From Przewalskia tangutica (taxonomy: Eukaryota > Streptophyta > Magnoliopsida > Solanales > Solanaceae), in NCBI GenBank assembly GCA_029844215.1, contig CM056724.1, positions 78,449,093-78,513,092 of the forward strand: 64,000 bases of DNA, in the 5' to 3' direction. The first letter of the stretch is position 1, and the number at the start of each line of letters is the position of its first letter. The translations under genes and the position numbers were made by a program. This document shows positions 10,252 to 22,266 of the stretch, piece after piece. A model generated the notes under the pieces. The model saw only the letters and a list, made by a program, of their open reading frames with translations, ran no database searches and was not told the DNA's origin.

Positions 10252-11278
10252 GAGGCGACATCGCATCGGGGTTGCGGTATTTTTTTCGATTCTTTTGAAT
10301 CATACGCATTGTTAGATTCAGATTTTACCCTAGCGTATATGTTTTCCCTTTATTGCTAGAGTTGTAAAGTGATAGTACCCTGCAGGTAGGATACCTTGAA
10401 TAGTAAAGTGAGAAGTTTAGTGTTATGTTCGGATAGCGTTGTGCTAAGATGTGATTTTTAATGCAGTTAGTGAAGAAGGGTAAGCTTGAGGTGAGAAATG
10501 ATGAACCCTAGAATATTACGATTGAGACCTTAGATGTGCGCCGTCTTGAGTACAAGATTTTGCGAGTGATCCTTGTCGAGTGCATTTTATGCCTAGAATG
10601 AATTGTGTGATAAGTCCTGGTTGGGTAAATGAAAGTGGTAGCTTTCGATGTGTTTAGCTAGATTGTTCCGTGTCGGCGAGCAAGAGTTGGCGCGATAGTG
10701 GGTCGGGTTGGGGCTATGTTTCGCCAACCCGCGGCTGCTTCGAGGTGGGGTCGCTGCGGGTCCCGCCAGTGGCGTGGTCACGAGGGTGCTAGGCCCAAGT
10801 TTAGATGACCATCGTATGAGTTCGTGGATACGTTCGACCAGAATCAGTTCGTGAAGGCCGAGAATGGCCTTAGAGGAGATCGAGGCTAGTAAGATGATCA
10901 AGTTTGGAGGTAGTAACTCCAAAGTTTTGGAAACTGAAGTATGGTACGTATACTAGAAGAGTTCAAGTGTTCGAGAAGAGTACGACGAGTAAGGGTAGAG
11001 GCGAGCATGTATTGCGAGCCTAGATATGATCATTTCTTGTGAAGAGAGAAGGTGCGAAGGATGTATATTTTGGACCTCAGAGATCGCATGCAGTCCGGTA
11101 TCATTTGTTGGGTCGCCGGAGTGACACTAGAACCTCGCGGAAAGGTGACAAAAGTTTGTGATGTTAGAGGTGTTTCCTCGTGGACTTGGATATAAGTATT
11201 TGCGTGCATGTGTTATTTCGTGGCCAATTGTGGCGTTGGCAACTTGTTAGAAAACTTTATCGTTATCCGTCTTGGCAG
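10252..11278 (+). other. Noncoding 3' internal region of element C
   Basis: About 1 kb from the gag stop to the polypurine-tract hairpin, without a credible reading frame. Blocks match int1, int2 and int3 in order (GTGTTATGTTCGGATAGC near 10430, GATGACCATCGTATGAG near 10805, GGTAGTAACTCCAAAG near 10909). Conservation without coding sequence may mean a packaging or 3' processing role, or simply descent. Confidence 0.6.
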
Positions 11279-11311
11279 AACATTCGGACGAATGTTTCTA
11301 AGGAGGGAGAA
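11279..11311 (+). promoter_or_regulatory. Polypurine tract and hairpin of element C
   Basis: AACATTCG and CGAATGTT (11279-11296) then AAGGAGGGAGA (11300-11310) directly before the LTR. One G is missing from the purine run relative to other copies. Confidence 0.88.
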
Positions 11312-11512
11312 TGTTATACCGTATTTCCAGTATGTATGCGTGAGGCGCACGTATGCAATTTGAGCCTTAAAGTTAGGCAAGTTTCAATTTGTGCATAACT
11401 ACCTAAAGGAGTCGTTTTTCGAAACGTTTCCACGACTTTCGTAGGGAAAATTCGGCTATGTCATTAATAATTTTTGCGGATTTTTCAGAGACGAAACATT
11501 TTGGACCAACGA

Positions 11513-11735
11513 GAGGGCGACACTTGTCACCCTGTAATTGGAAGGAGTGGACGGACGAAATGGGCATTGTTGGCACGTTTTTTGTGCCTTCTCCTTAGTC
11601 AAAGAGTTGGTAGGATATTTTGTGTGGAAGATGAGAAAGTGGGACCCACAAACACATGGCTTAATCTTTACCCTACACTTGCATGGCACTTGTCTTCATC
11701 TTGGCCATTGGTTGGCCTTCACTGACCTATAAATA
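11513..11735 (+). promoter_or_regulatory. Promoter of C 3' LTR: palindrome and TATA box
   Basis: Palindrome 11513-11534 and CTATAAATA at 11727-11735, as in the 5' LTR. Confidence 0.65.
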
Positions 11736-14045
11736 CCCTCTAAGTTGAAGACTTTCTTCATCCTCACTGAGCAATCTACCTAAGTCTCAAACACTCCTCC
11801 TCTTGATCTCTCGTCCACCACACCCTCCCCTTTGAGGCCCTTTGGCCGAGAGCTTCCTCTCCCCTTTGTAGTGGTTAGCCGCGGGTACCCCTAGCCTAGT
11901 TGTCTCGTATAAATACCCTTGTTGTGGTATAGAAATACTCTCCTAGTATTGTTATAATGTCCAAATACCTTGCCCAAATACCTTGTAGTATTCCCAAGGT
12001 TACAATTATACAAGCCAGAAAATACCATTATACTTTCCTCACCACTAAAACGAAACCCTAAGTAAATCTTCACCCGTAGTTGAAGTTATAAGTAGAAGTT
12101 GGTTAGAACTTCTAAGGGTTGGTTGGAGGCTGGCCTGAGCGCCATGAGTAGAGCTAAACCTTGCTCAGGATCGACTTATAAACTCGGACAATTTTGGGCT
12201 TATCGAGGTAAACATTCTTGACCTTACATTTGTAATTGGAAATTACATGTTGTAGGAGTATATGGTTAAGTATACTATATATAGAACTGAACATAGTTGT
12301 GCGGCAATGTCTTTTGACTTAAGCACGAATAATACTTACGCAATGTCTTGCGACTTAAGCTGAATTTAAAGAAGAGAATCGAATCGTAATTACATAGCGT
12401 ATCAGACATGAGACTTGTGTAGCATTCGTGAGTAGAATTGTACACGTCCGATAGATGCAGAAACCCCACGGTTGGCTTGGTAGCCGACCTCGATAGAGAG
12501 GAGATTTACGCACATGTGGGGAGGTGCCGAATTTTACGTAGAATGTTCTACATTGAGCTCTAGATGTTAATAGCGCCTGGGCCTCTATAGGTTGAAGTAC
12601 TACGTGTGGTGCGATCTACGTGGCTTAAGGAGTAGCCGACGGTTTGAAGTACTTGGAGCGCTTTTGCTATTAGTCGGACTGCGTCGCGAGGTATGTGAAC
12701 CTCTTCCTATCTTTCTAGCATGATATGTGTATAACTATGTAGTACGGTGAGCGTACGTGCTAAATGTATTTGATTGGTTTAAAACATAAAGGGTTATAAC
12801 GGCTTTATGGGAAGTGGGTTATAACAGCTTTATGTAGATAAGAAAAAGCCTTGTGATTGTTAAAAGGTAACTGATTTGACTTATAACTGACTTGATGTGT
12901 GATAATAAAGAACTTGAAGTCTTTCGTTAAGAAACCCTTTTTGAAAGAAGAGTAATACTTGGTTTTGAGAACTTAAGAGTTATACTAGCTTTATGGGAAG
13001 TTAGGTATAACGTCTAAAAGAGATAAAAAGAATGGCTATTTGATCTTAGAAGTTAAGAGACTTGATCTTATAAGATAAGAGACTTAACTTAATTAAATTG
13101 ATTTGAAAGTTGTAAGATGTGTGAAACCTCATTCGGAAATCAGAATGTGTATCGACAAACCACTGCAGCGTTAATAAAGGAAAATGTATTGAATAATTAA
13201 GTATTATTAAAACCAGTAGAAACCTCCATCTGCATAGAAGCTAAGATGAGACAAAATGATATTACATTTTCTAGATCATGGCTGCTTAATAAGGTTGATT
13301 ATGAACAAGAATAACCTACTCGCATATGGCATATGTTACTCAATTGTTTTAAAAGAGATTAAGACATTGAACTATGAAACGTTCCTAAAAAGAGACTTGT
13401 GTAATTGAAATTAGGCAAACTGGAACTTTAGGGAAAAGAAAGGCATTGTGTTATCTTAAAATGGTTTAAAAACATAACGTGTTATAACAGCCTTATGGGA
13501 AGTTGGTTATAACGACGTTATGAAAACAAAAGAAGGTTTTATCACTGGTTTTAATGTGGTAACTTGACTTTAAAAAAAGAGAAGTGTTTTGGTCTAAAAA
13601 GAAGGAATGGTGTTGCCTTAATTTGGTTTTAAAAAGGATAGTATGGAAGTTGTTTTGGGTTACTTAAAAGATATAAGTCACTCTATTTTATACTACGAGT
13701 ATCGGGTGACTTTTACAAAAGGGAATGGATCTTTAAAAGGAACTTAACATACGTAGTACTTTAGGATTAAAACCCGGACTTTGGCATAAATTGAAAGTAC
13801 CTTGAGTTGTGTATAACTTGCCTATGCTTGTTGTTGTGTAACTTGCCTATGCTTGTTGTTGTGTGACTTGCCTATGCTTGTTGTGATAGCCCTTGTCGTG
13901 CAAGAATTGTGTTCTATATTACCGCGTCCCTCGATGGAGGGTCGGTTGACTCGTGGAGGACTTACTTGGGCGTCGCAGCGGTCGAGAACTCCACGCACGC
14001 GCTCGCGGTGATTGTTCCATGGACTAGCTCTCCATGAGGTTTACT

Positions 14046-14276
14046 GATTCGGCCTTGGTATCTGGTGGTCGGCTTTCGTACTTGCCCCGTCTCGTGGCTG
14101 ATTCGGCCTTGGTACCTGGTAGTTAGCCCTCGCACTTGCCCCGTTCAGTGTAGTGACGAAGTCTCGTGATACGACCTTGGTACCTGGTGGTCACCAGACT
14201 TGCCCGGCCACCACGTGGCCGACCGCCTTGGTATCTGGTAGTCGGCTCGCACTTGCCCCGTGTCAGCTTCGTGGTT
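14046..14276 (+). repeat. Subfamily cassette in C 3' LTR, four units
   Basis: CCTTGGTA cores at 14053, 14107, 14175 and 14226, each followed by CTGGT(A/G)GT and a CACTTGCCC block. Spacing is 51 to 68 bp. Confidence 0.8.
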
Positions 14277-14953
14277 TGGTTGTATTGTATTGGTATTACG
14301 GCTTTGGCATCAGGTAGGACTTGGTGTTCAAGTGTACTTCTTGATGTTATCATATCATAGATCGCGGTGAGGAAGGTATTCCACGCATGGTCGATGTTGT
14401 GGCGTGAGACCACGACTTGATATAAGCGTTATATGAGTGTCTTGTAGTTTGGTTTCATACATGTCTCTCGCTTTATATAGACTATTATGATTTCATTTCT
14501 GATAATGATTTCACATACTTAGTACTGTTATCTCGACTCCTTCGGGGGGCTGCGTTCATGCCGCAGGTAAAGGTACATCGACTGTCGATCCCCGCTTATA
14601 GGATCACATTTCAGCGTATTGGGAAGCTTCGTTCCTTCGGAGGCTTATCTTTGGTATGTTACCCTGATGTCTGTAGGTTCTTGTACATTCAGGGGTATGG
14701 CGGGGCCCTGTCCCGTCATAGTTGTTGTAAAAATCTTAGAGTGCAGACCTTGCTTGTGGGCGAGGTTGTAAGGATTATAATCGTTTCAAATGTCTTTATA
14801 TATATATGTTGAAAGGCAAATCGCTTTTTGGTTGGCTGCTTTATTTATAATATCTCTCATTTCATGTTCATGTTTTATTTTCCGCTGATTTTCTCGATGA
14901 TTGTATCACTAGGGTGCGGTAAGACACGACCACGGCCCGATTCGGTCGTGACA

Positions 14954-14958
14954 CGGAG
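14954..14958. repeat. Target-site duplication of element C, right copy
   Basis: CGGAG, identical to 5524-5528. Removing C and one copy restores an uninterrupted A LTR. Confidence 0.95.
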
Positions 14959-15429
14959 CTTCCCAAACGCTGAACCACGAGAGCTAGGATCAACGATCGG
15001 TGTACCTCGACTGCGCATTTAACGCGGCCAAGGAGGTCGATAACAGTACCAAGTATGTGAAATCAAAATATCGTAAATGAAATCATAATAGTCTATAAAG
15101 CGGAGACATGTATGATAACCAAACTACGATTACAATTAAATAAGCGAATATGTCAAGTCGTGGACTCACGCCTCAAAGTCATCACTCAAATATAACTATG
15201 GGTCTCAAGCCCATAACATCGATCATGCCGTGGAATACCTTCCTCACCGCTGGCGATTTATGATATAAAAGCACCAAGAAATACACATGAACACGGGTCC
15301 CACTGTGTCCTAATAAAACAAGACAGTGGTAAGAACGAAAGCATAACCGACTACTAACACCTACGCACTAACAGTGGTCATAAATCGTATCATGATATCT
15401 GTCTGACCGTCACATGATCAAAGCCGGTC

Positions 15430-15690
15430 ACTCGCCCGCGATCGGATGCGCGTCTAGCCCCGAACTCTCCGCAGCTCGCATAGGCCAACCTCGTAGGCCC
15501 GCATGAGGTATTCCTCGCGTCGGTAGCTACTCCGGCATCGCCCCGACTCGCACCGCGTAGCCACGAACCGCGTGACCACAAGGGCCGCAAACTAACACGA
15601 ACTCCGTAGTTCCGCATGGATCCCCGACCCGCATGAGGTATTCTCGAATCATGGTCCTGCATCGCTCGAGTCTACCCCGCGACGGAGGCG
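15430..15690 (-). repeat. Subfamily cassette in A 5' LTR
   Basis: Same GCATGAGGTATTC-based repeats as 1-280, at the fixed cassette position between the minisatellite-like region and the structured LTR end. Confidence 0.6.
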
Positions 15691-16585
15691 ACAACCTCGG
15701 AAACAAGTCAAGGTGAGTGGTACAATACCAACATAACTGAGAGTCAAACAACTTTAAGCAATGGCGGAAACCCCTTTACACTAACATCACAAGATACTAT
15801 CACACGTAACATCCTAGCATGTTTACTTAACAAATCAACAAGAAAGTATTACAAGGCAATCACAAACCAACATAATCAAGTTATATACACAAGGTACTTT
15901 CTACTATATGATTAACAAGATCGGGTTTTTATCCCCAAAGTACTTCATACATTAACTCTTTAAAAGATACGTTACTTTCACAAAACCACACAATACGTAG
16001 TATATGAAAATAGAGTGATTATCTTTTGAAGTAAATCAAAACACTTACCCTTGTAAAATCAAGTAACAACATTATTTTCCAAGCGTCCAAGTTTGCACGA
16101 TTTCAAATGTTCACGTTTCTTATTTTAGAAAGGTTTCGTAGTTCATAGTCTTATTCATTTAAGAATATAATTCTCTTTTAAACCATCTGAGAAACATAAG
16201 CCTTATATGTGAGTAGGATATTCTTGTTTATAACAATCTTATTACAAAGACCATGATCTAGGAAATATCATTTTGTCTCATCTTAGCTTCATGCAGATGG
16301 AAGTTTCTCTCGGTTTTAATAATACTTAATCACAAACATTTCCTTTTATTAACGCTGCAGTGGTTTGTCGATACACATTCGATTTCGAACTCAAGAAACA
16401 TTCTTAAGCCGTTATACCTAACTTCCCATAAAGCTAGTATAACTCTTAAGTTTTCAAAACTAAGTATTACTCTTCTTTCAAAATGATTCAAAATCTTTTG
16501 AAATACTTCAAGTTCTTTATTATCACATAACCAAATTATAGTTCAAATCGATTACCTTTTAAAACCATAAGTATTTTCTTACATA

Positions 16586-16635
16586 CATAAAGTCGTTATA
16601 ACCAACTTCTCATAAAGCCGTTATAACACTTTATG
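16586..16635 (-). repeat. AT-rich long hairpin in A 5' LTR
   Basis: CATAAAGT, C, GTTATAAC (16586-16602) pairs with GTTATAAC, ACTTTATG (16620-16635): 16 pairs with one bulged base and a 17-base loop. Counterpart of the two hairpins in element C. Confidence 0.8.
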
Positions 16636-17701
16636 TTTTAGACCAATCAAATACATTTAACACATACGCGTCACCGTACTACATAGTTACACACATATCA
16701 TGCTAGAAGAGATAGTAAGAGGTTCACATACCTCGCGACGATTATCGACTAATAGCAAAACGCTCCAAGTACCTCAAACCGCTGGCTACTCCTTAAGCCA
16801 AGTAGATCGCGCCACGCATAGTACTTCCACCTATAAGGCCACAAGGCGCTTATTAACATTTAGGTCTCTTCGTAGAACATTCTACGTAAAATTCAAAGAC
16901 TCTCCCCGCAACAACAGCGTAAATCTCCTCCTCTCTCGGGGCCGGCTACCCCGCCAACCAGGGGGGGGGGTTAGACGACTACGCCGGACGTGCACACGTC
17001 TACCTCACCGAAAAGCTACACAAGTCTCATGAATACACCCTATGTAATTACTGATTCGATTTTCTTTCGAAAAGGTTTCTTATTATTCAGGCTTAAGTCA
17101 AAAGACATTGCCGATAACTACGTTCAGTTTTATATATAGTATACTTCAACTATATATTCTAACAACATGTAATTTCCAATTACAATAGGGGGACAAGATA
17201 ATTACCTCGATAAGACAATAATTATCCAAGTATAAAGTCGATCCTGGGCAACGTTTAGCTCCAACTCCGTGCGCTCCAACCCACTCCAAACCACCCTTAG
17301 AAGTTCTAACCAACTTCTACTTAATACTCCAACTAACTATGGAGATTTTCCTTAGGGTTTCAGTTTTGTGACTGAAGGGAAGTATATAGTATTTCTGGGC
17401 TTTTCGTATAAGTATAACCTTGGAATACTACAAGGTATAAGGGCCAAGGTATTTTGGGTATAGTAACAATACTTTTGAGAGTATTTCTACCAAGGTGGGG
17501 GTGTATTTATACGAGACAACACCACAAGGGGGGGTGTATACCCCTCGTCCAACCCCACTAGGAGGGGTACTCTCGCCAAGGGGAGGGCTCTCGGCGAGGG
17601 GCCTCGCGAGGGGAGGGGTGTTGGGCGAACACCACAAGAGAGGGGAAGGGATTTTAGACTTAGCACAATTTTTGGATGAAGAAGTTCATCAAAGGGGAGG
17701 G

Positions 17702-17897
17702 TATTTATAGGTCAAGCCATGGCTAACCAATGGCCAAGATCAAGCCAAGTGTGGTGCAAGTGTAGGGCCAAGATCATGCCAAGTGCACCTTATCCATCTA
17801 CCACAAAATATCCTACCTACTACTTGACAAAAATGTCAAGGAATTCGCCCCTTTACCGCCCCACACTCCACCAATGAGAGGTGCCAAGTGGCGCCTC
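17702..17897 (-). promoter_or_regulatory. Promoter of A 5' LTR: TATA box and variant palindromes
   Basis: CTATAAATA (minus) at 17702-17710. Upstream in transcription sense are a perfect inverted repeat CTTGACA/TGTCAAG (17823-17840) and a palindrome with arms GAGGTGCCA and TGGCGCCTC (17878-17897), which replaces the GAGGGTGACA/TGTCACCCTC arms of other LTRs while keeping the pairing. Confidence 0.7.
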
Positions 17898-18101
17898 TTG
17901 TTGGTCCAACACGCTTCGTCTCTCGGAAAAATCCGCAAAAATTAAAAATGACATAGCGAATTTACCTACGCGAGTTGTGTAAAGCGTTTCGAAACGACTC
18001 TAACCGGGTGTTGTGCACAAAAATAATTTCGCCAAGCACTTTAAGGCACAAACTTTTCTACGCACGCCCCACGCACATACTCGGAAATACGAGGTATAAC
18101 A

Positions 18102-19886
18102 TCAAAAATCGCACCGCACCTCGATCAAACACCCGAACGAGATGGTAGATGTATTCTTCGCACCATCTTCCTAGCCTTGAGGTAGGAAATAAACCTACCC
18201 TCGGCGTCTGATTCTCCTCCCACTCAACAACCGGCTCTCAGAAACTGAACCGTACTACTCTCTCTCTGCAGTCTACATTGGCGTAGCAAGAAGCTAGCCA
18301 ATCCATACCCATGATCACGTCGAAATCAGTCATATCCAACTCTATCAAGTCGTCTAGGGTCTGACGACTGTATATAGTCACTGGACAAGCCCTATATACC
18401 CGCCGAGCTACCACCGAATCACCCACTGGCGTAGCTACCTCGAAAGGGTCTATGGACTCAGGCTCTATCCCTATCCTACTAGCAATAAGGGGAGATATAT
18501 AGGGAGTAGAACCGGATCTATCAAGGCATACACATCAAATCCGAACCGATAAGGTACCGTGACGACATCGGTGAGGCCTCACGATCTGCCGGTGGACAAG
18601 GCATAAGCGGTTCGAGGACCGCTAGAATCGGGACCCGCGCCACGACCTCCGCGCGACTGGCTGGTCCACGAGTACTGCGCCTCCGGCGAGTAATCGTAGA
18701 GAGGAAGAAGACCCGGCGAAAGACCCTGTAGGCTGACTCCTACCACCCGCGTTGCTCCTAGTCGGACAGTCTCTCTCAAAGTGGCCCTGCTGGCCACAAG
18801 TGTAGCAACCTCCTGAAGTAGGACCACAACTCCCAAGATGGGATCTACCGTGACGGCCACACCGGCGGGTGGTCTCGTCGGTTAGCACCTCGCTACCGAA
18901 GTCCGATGTCACGGGGCCACGACACGCCTCAATACTCTGGTGTCTTGAAGACGGAGCGAGTGCTCGAGTGGCCGTGGTGCAAATCTAGATCGCTGCGAGG
19001 CCGCCACCACGATAGCCACCAAAAGACCTCGCTGCCTGCCTTCTCGCTGTCACCAACCCGTCGGCCTCTACGCTCCTCGCATCCAAGTGCATGAGCCTGC
19101 ATGCGGGTAATATCCATACCTGGCTAAAGAGCCACACCCGCACAAGACTCGGCCATATAATCATCTAGCCCGGTGACGTAACGATGCACCCTGTCCTCCA
19201 TATCTGCTACCAACGCAGGGACATATCGAGCCAACAAATCAAACTCAACGTTGTACTCTCTAACTGTCTGTCCTCTCTGTCTCAGCAACAAAAATCTGTC
19301 GGCCCGTGCCCTCCTCATCTGTGGAGGCAAGAAATGAGTGAGAAAAGCCCCCGAGAACTCGTCCCAAGTAGCTGGGGACGCGCGCTCTCCCCGAGATAAC
19401 TCCCACGAATCAAACCAATCGACTGTGGTATCACGCAGCCTATGTGAGTTGAAGACCACGGACTCGGTCTCTGAAGCCTTGATCACTCGCATGATCCTCT
19501 GCAACTGACGGATGAACTCTTGCGGATCATCCTCAGGCCTCGACCCGTAGAACTCTGGCGGGCTACAACTCAGAAAATCCCGTAGCCTCAAATGCGATCT
19601 CGGGTGAACCACGTGCACGGCCGAGGCGAATTGCATTCAACCTATCTCACGTTCGCCACGATCACGGCGATCGGGCCATCTCTTGTAACCCATCTAAATC
19701 GCTCCGGTGAGGCGGAATGCAGTATCGTGGTCTCATCGCCATCGCTACGCCTAAACCTCGCAGGGTCGGCGGCGTCGTAGAACTCGCCGTCTCGGGTATA
19801 GGCGGGCACGAGCCTCCGTGACTCTAGGTGTCCCACTAGCGCCTCCGCCGCCTTGCCCTTCGGGCGGGTTGCCTTACGTGAGGCAT
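18102..19886 (-). pseudogene. gag-pro: gag-protease of element B, frameshifted and truncated
   Basis: Starts at 19886 in the family context (MPHVRQPAR), then shifts frame. The capsid core is open at 19124-19636 (170 codons), with DFLSCSPPEFYGSRPEDD, DTTVDWFDSWELSRGE and REYNVEFD, matching the retrotransposon Gag domain. The zinc knuckle is CYTCGQQGHFERDC (18766-18807), canonical CX2CX4HX4C, preceded by a partial CGRHGR...C half-motif. Protease follows: the catalytic LIDPG region is damaged near 18510-18525, and DFDVIMGMDWLASCY is intact within 18238-18426. Against H, most lesions fall at CAG, CTG or CCTG sites, so the true gene may be less broken than it reads. Element A cuts it at 18102. Confidence 0.85.
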
Positions 19887-19992
19887 AAGCATTCGAAAGG
19901 AACACGTTAGAGGTCCAACTTATAACACGCCTCTAAGGCACGATCTCGAGTGAGAAGAATGGAAACCAATCCTAAATATCCTATAGCCTCAC

Positions 19993-20026
19993 GATTATTG
20001 GTGTGGTGCACAACACACGATAATCA
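19993..20026 (-). promoter_or_regulatory. Leader hairpin of element B
   Basis: Minus sense TGATTATCG-TGTG, loop TTGTGCAC, CACACCAATAATC. One stem base is missing from the left arm; the loop hexamer GTGCAC is intact. Confidence 0.6.
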
Positions 20027-20071
20027 AGACTCTACTAGATACGATGCGTAGACACTTTCCGAGGATAACTG

Positions 20072-20082
20072 GCTCGATACCA
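20072..20082 (-). promoter_or_regulatory. Primer-binding site of element B, one base short
   Basis: Minus strand TGGTATCGAGC, lacking the A of CAG relative to TGGTATCAGAGC. The same CAG-to-CG change is seen in int3 (51914), which fits the CHG-site error pattern. Confidence 0.8.
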
Positions 20083-20086
20083 CTTT

Positions 20087-21610
20087 TGTCACGACTGCCC
20101 GGCCCGTGACTGGTGCCTTACCCGGACATCCAAGCAGTCATACATCAGAGAAAATCAGCGGAATATAAAAACATAAGACATGAAACAATTGTAAAAGAGA
20201 CACATTTTATCTGAGAAAGAGGCGCTTTCGATATATATATATCAAAATCGGCGGTTTACATCCCAACTGCATAATAGGACTACAGACCTCTAAGGAAGTA
20301 AACAACTATGGCGGACAGGCCCCGCCATACCTTGACTGCATAAAAACTATCTACAGTGAGATCATACCCAAAAGTCGAGCCTCGGGAGAAGATGGAGCTC
20401 GACACCAACGCAAAAGATCCTAAAGATGCGGATCTAGCACTGCCGCCTCTTACTGCGCATGAACGCACCCAAGGAGGTCGCACAACAGTACCAAGTATGT
20501 GAAATCAGAAAGTACTTAAATGAAATCATATCATTTTAAAACCAATTTTACAAATATGCGAAACAACCAATGTAACGCGCATAGTGCCACATCATAAACA
20601 AGATCAACAATAGGTAAATCGTAATGTGTCTTTTCTAGCCGCGAATGATCGAAGCGGCCGATCGCCCATAGTATCATTATGCATGCCTAATCACGACTCG
20701 TAGTCGCGTAGGCCACCTAGGCCGCGTGAGGTATTCCTCGCATCGAGGGTAGCTACTCCCAAGATCGCCCCGACTCGTAGTCCGCGTGGCCACATAGCTG
20801 CATGACCATAAAGGCCGCACACTAACTGGAACTCTCGTAGCTCGCATAGGTCCCGGACCCGCATGAGGTATTCTCGAATCATGGTCCTGCATCACCGAGT
20901 CTACCCCGTCGGAGGGCGACAACCCCAGATCATGTCAAGAGGTGAGTGATATAATACTAACATAACAGCTTATCGTTAAACAACATAAGCACAACAAGAA
21001 TACCCTCTTACACAAACGTTACAAGACACTAACACACATAGCATCATATTATGTCTACTTATCCAATCATCTTATTATCCTTTCCATAAATCAATATAAG
21101 TCTTTTATAAACACATAAGTAAACTGTTTCTTTTATCTTTCTTAAGTCGTTTATACTTAACTTCTCATAAAGCTAGTATAACTCTTAAGCTTCTTGTTTT
21201 AAAAACAAATATTCTTCTTCTTTCAAAACTGATTTATAATTCTTTTGAAAGACTTTTAAGATCTTTATTATTCAGGCTTAAGTCAAAAGACACTGCCGTA
21301 AAGCTACGTTCAGTTAACACACGTACGTCTACCGTACTATATATATATACTTTAAAATATCATGCTCAAGAGTATAGGAAGAATCACATACCTTCTCGGC
21401 GAAATCCACCTGCCAAGTCGAATATGTCGCGCGCAGAGTAACAGCCTATAATAGTCAAAGACGACTATCAAAGTCTAGACTACTGCGTAGGACATTCTAA
21501 GCAGAGGGTTCTCTATTCTACGGAAAATCGGGCAGCACTTCCCTACCCAGAAACTATACAAGTCTCGTAAATACGATCTATGTAAATCTGATTTAATTCT
21601 TCTTCATATA
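20087..21610 (-). mobile_element. 5' LTR of element B, partial
   Basis: Minus strand; the 3' end GTGACA is at 20087. It carries an A-type cassette (20640-20935) and AT-rich blocks, and stops at 21610 where LTR1 begins. The promoter-bearing start of this LTR is not in the window. Confidence 0.85.
20640..20935 (-). repeat. Subfamily cassette in element B LTR
   Basis: GAGGTATTCCTCGC (near 20728) and GAGGTATTCTCG (near 20864) with CCGCATG-type spacers: same unit type as A and E. Confidence 0.6.
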
Positions 21611-21637
21611 TGTTATACCGTATTTCCAGAGTATACG
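21611..21637 (+). mobile_element. LTR1 of the chain, first 27 bases
   Basis: TGTTATACCGTATTTCCAGA and 7 more bases before the minus solo LTR; continues at 24952. Confidence 0.85.
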
Positions 21638-22266
21638 TGTCACGACCGATCCGGGCAGATCGGTGCCTTACCCCGGGCACCCTAGTGATACAACATCAGA
21701 GACAACCAGCGGAAAATAAAACATAAACAAGAAACAAGATCTATGATCATAAACAAAGCCAACCAAAGCGGTTACCTTCCAATAACATATATATAAACAA
21801 CTCTTTCAAGCGAGCAGTTTAATCCTTTTTACAAACCCTGCCCACAACAGTACTACAGACCTCTAAGAGTTTTTATACAACGTGACGGGACAGGGCCCCG
21901 CCATACCCCTGAATGTACAAGAACCTACAACTCAGGGTAACATACCAAAAGATAAGCCTCGGAGAAGCGGAGCTTCCTAACGCCGAATTGTGATCCTAAG
22001 AGCGAGGATCGACTACCGATGTACTCCTACTGCGGCATGAACGCAGCCCGAAGGCGAGGTCGATACAACGGTACCAAGTATGTGAAATCAAAATATCGCG
22101 ATTAAATCATAACACTACATAAAGCGGGAGACATGTATGATAACAAAAATACGACGCAACATAAAAGCCAAGTCGTGGACTCACGCCTCAACGTCATCAC
22201 TAATATAACTATGGGTCTCACGCCACAACATCAATCATGTTCGCATCATGGCGCGTGCCCGAAGAC

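Larger units (their letters stand above)
5529..14953 (+). mobile_element. Element C: complete gag-only LTR retrotransposon
   Basis: Two LTRs (5529-9225 and 11312-14953) in direct orientation, primer site 9230-9241, a single gag-type frame 9433-10251, polypurine tract 11300-11310, and a perfect CGGAG duplication at both ends. The 2.09-kb internal region has no pol. LTRs make up about 78 percent of the element. The two LTRs are nearly alike apart from small indels, CHG-site differences and one deletion of about 55 bp near 13133 in the 3' LTR, which implies a fairly recent insertion, younger than A. Confidence 0.95.
11312..14953 (+). mobile_element. 3' LTR of element C
   Basis: TGTTATACC at 11312 to GTGACA ending at 14953 (3642 bp). 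It shows many CHG-site differences from the 5' LTR, for example CTGAATAAT read as ACGAATAAT near 12325, and a terminal segment (14908-14953) where CCGGGG and CCAGTC are reduced. About 55 bp is deleted near 13133 at an ATTCG junction. Confidence 0.95.
1..18101 (-). mobile_element. Element A: gag-only LTR retrotransposon, interrupted by element C
   Basis: On the minus strand the order is 5' LTR (18101 down to 14954, then 5528 to 5193), primer site, leader, degenerate gag, polypurine tract, 3' LTR (2631 down to the window edge). The internal part is about 2.56 kb and shows no protease, reverse transcriptase or integrase. Element C (5529-14953) sits inside the 5' LTR. A itself interrupts the gag-protease region of element B at 18101/18102. 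Its other end, and so its target duplication, lies outside the window. The structure fits non-autonomous gag-only elements; the lineage (Tekay/Del-like) is inferred from LTR length, primer site and gag. Confidence 0.85.
14954..18101 (-). mobile_element. 5' LTR of element A, main segment
   Basis: Minus strand; the LTR starts at 18101 (TGTTATACC) and runs to 14954, then continues at 5528. With the short segment the LTR is about 3.48 kb. It contains the A-type cassette (15430-15690), the hairpin (16586-16635) and the promoter (17702-17897). Confidence 0.93.
18102..21610 (-). mobile_element. Element B: gag-protease retrotransposon, partial
   Basis: Minus strand: 5' LTR (20087-21610, cut by the LTR chain at 21611), primer site, leader, gag, zinc knuckle and protease, then cut by element A at 18102 just past protease. 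The remaining pol should lie left of the window. It closely matches H (57493-60007) through gag and protease. It is the outermost element on this side. Confidence 0.85.

Noticed and set aside
18929..19117. Short frames opposite gag and protease, and many frames inside LTRs
   Set aside because: Shadow frames of coding sequence or chance frames in repeats; no domain or codon signal.
21611..21637. A 27-bp orphan LTR tip as a degenerate fragment
   Set aside because: It continues at 24952 after removal of the minus solo LTR, so it is the start of LTR1.
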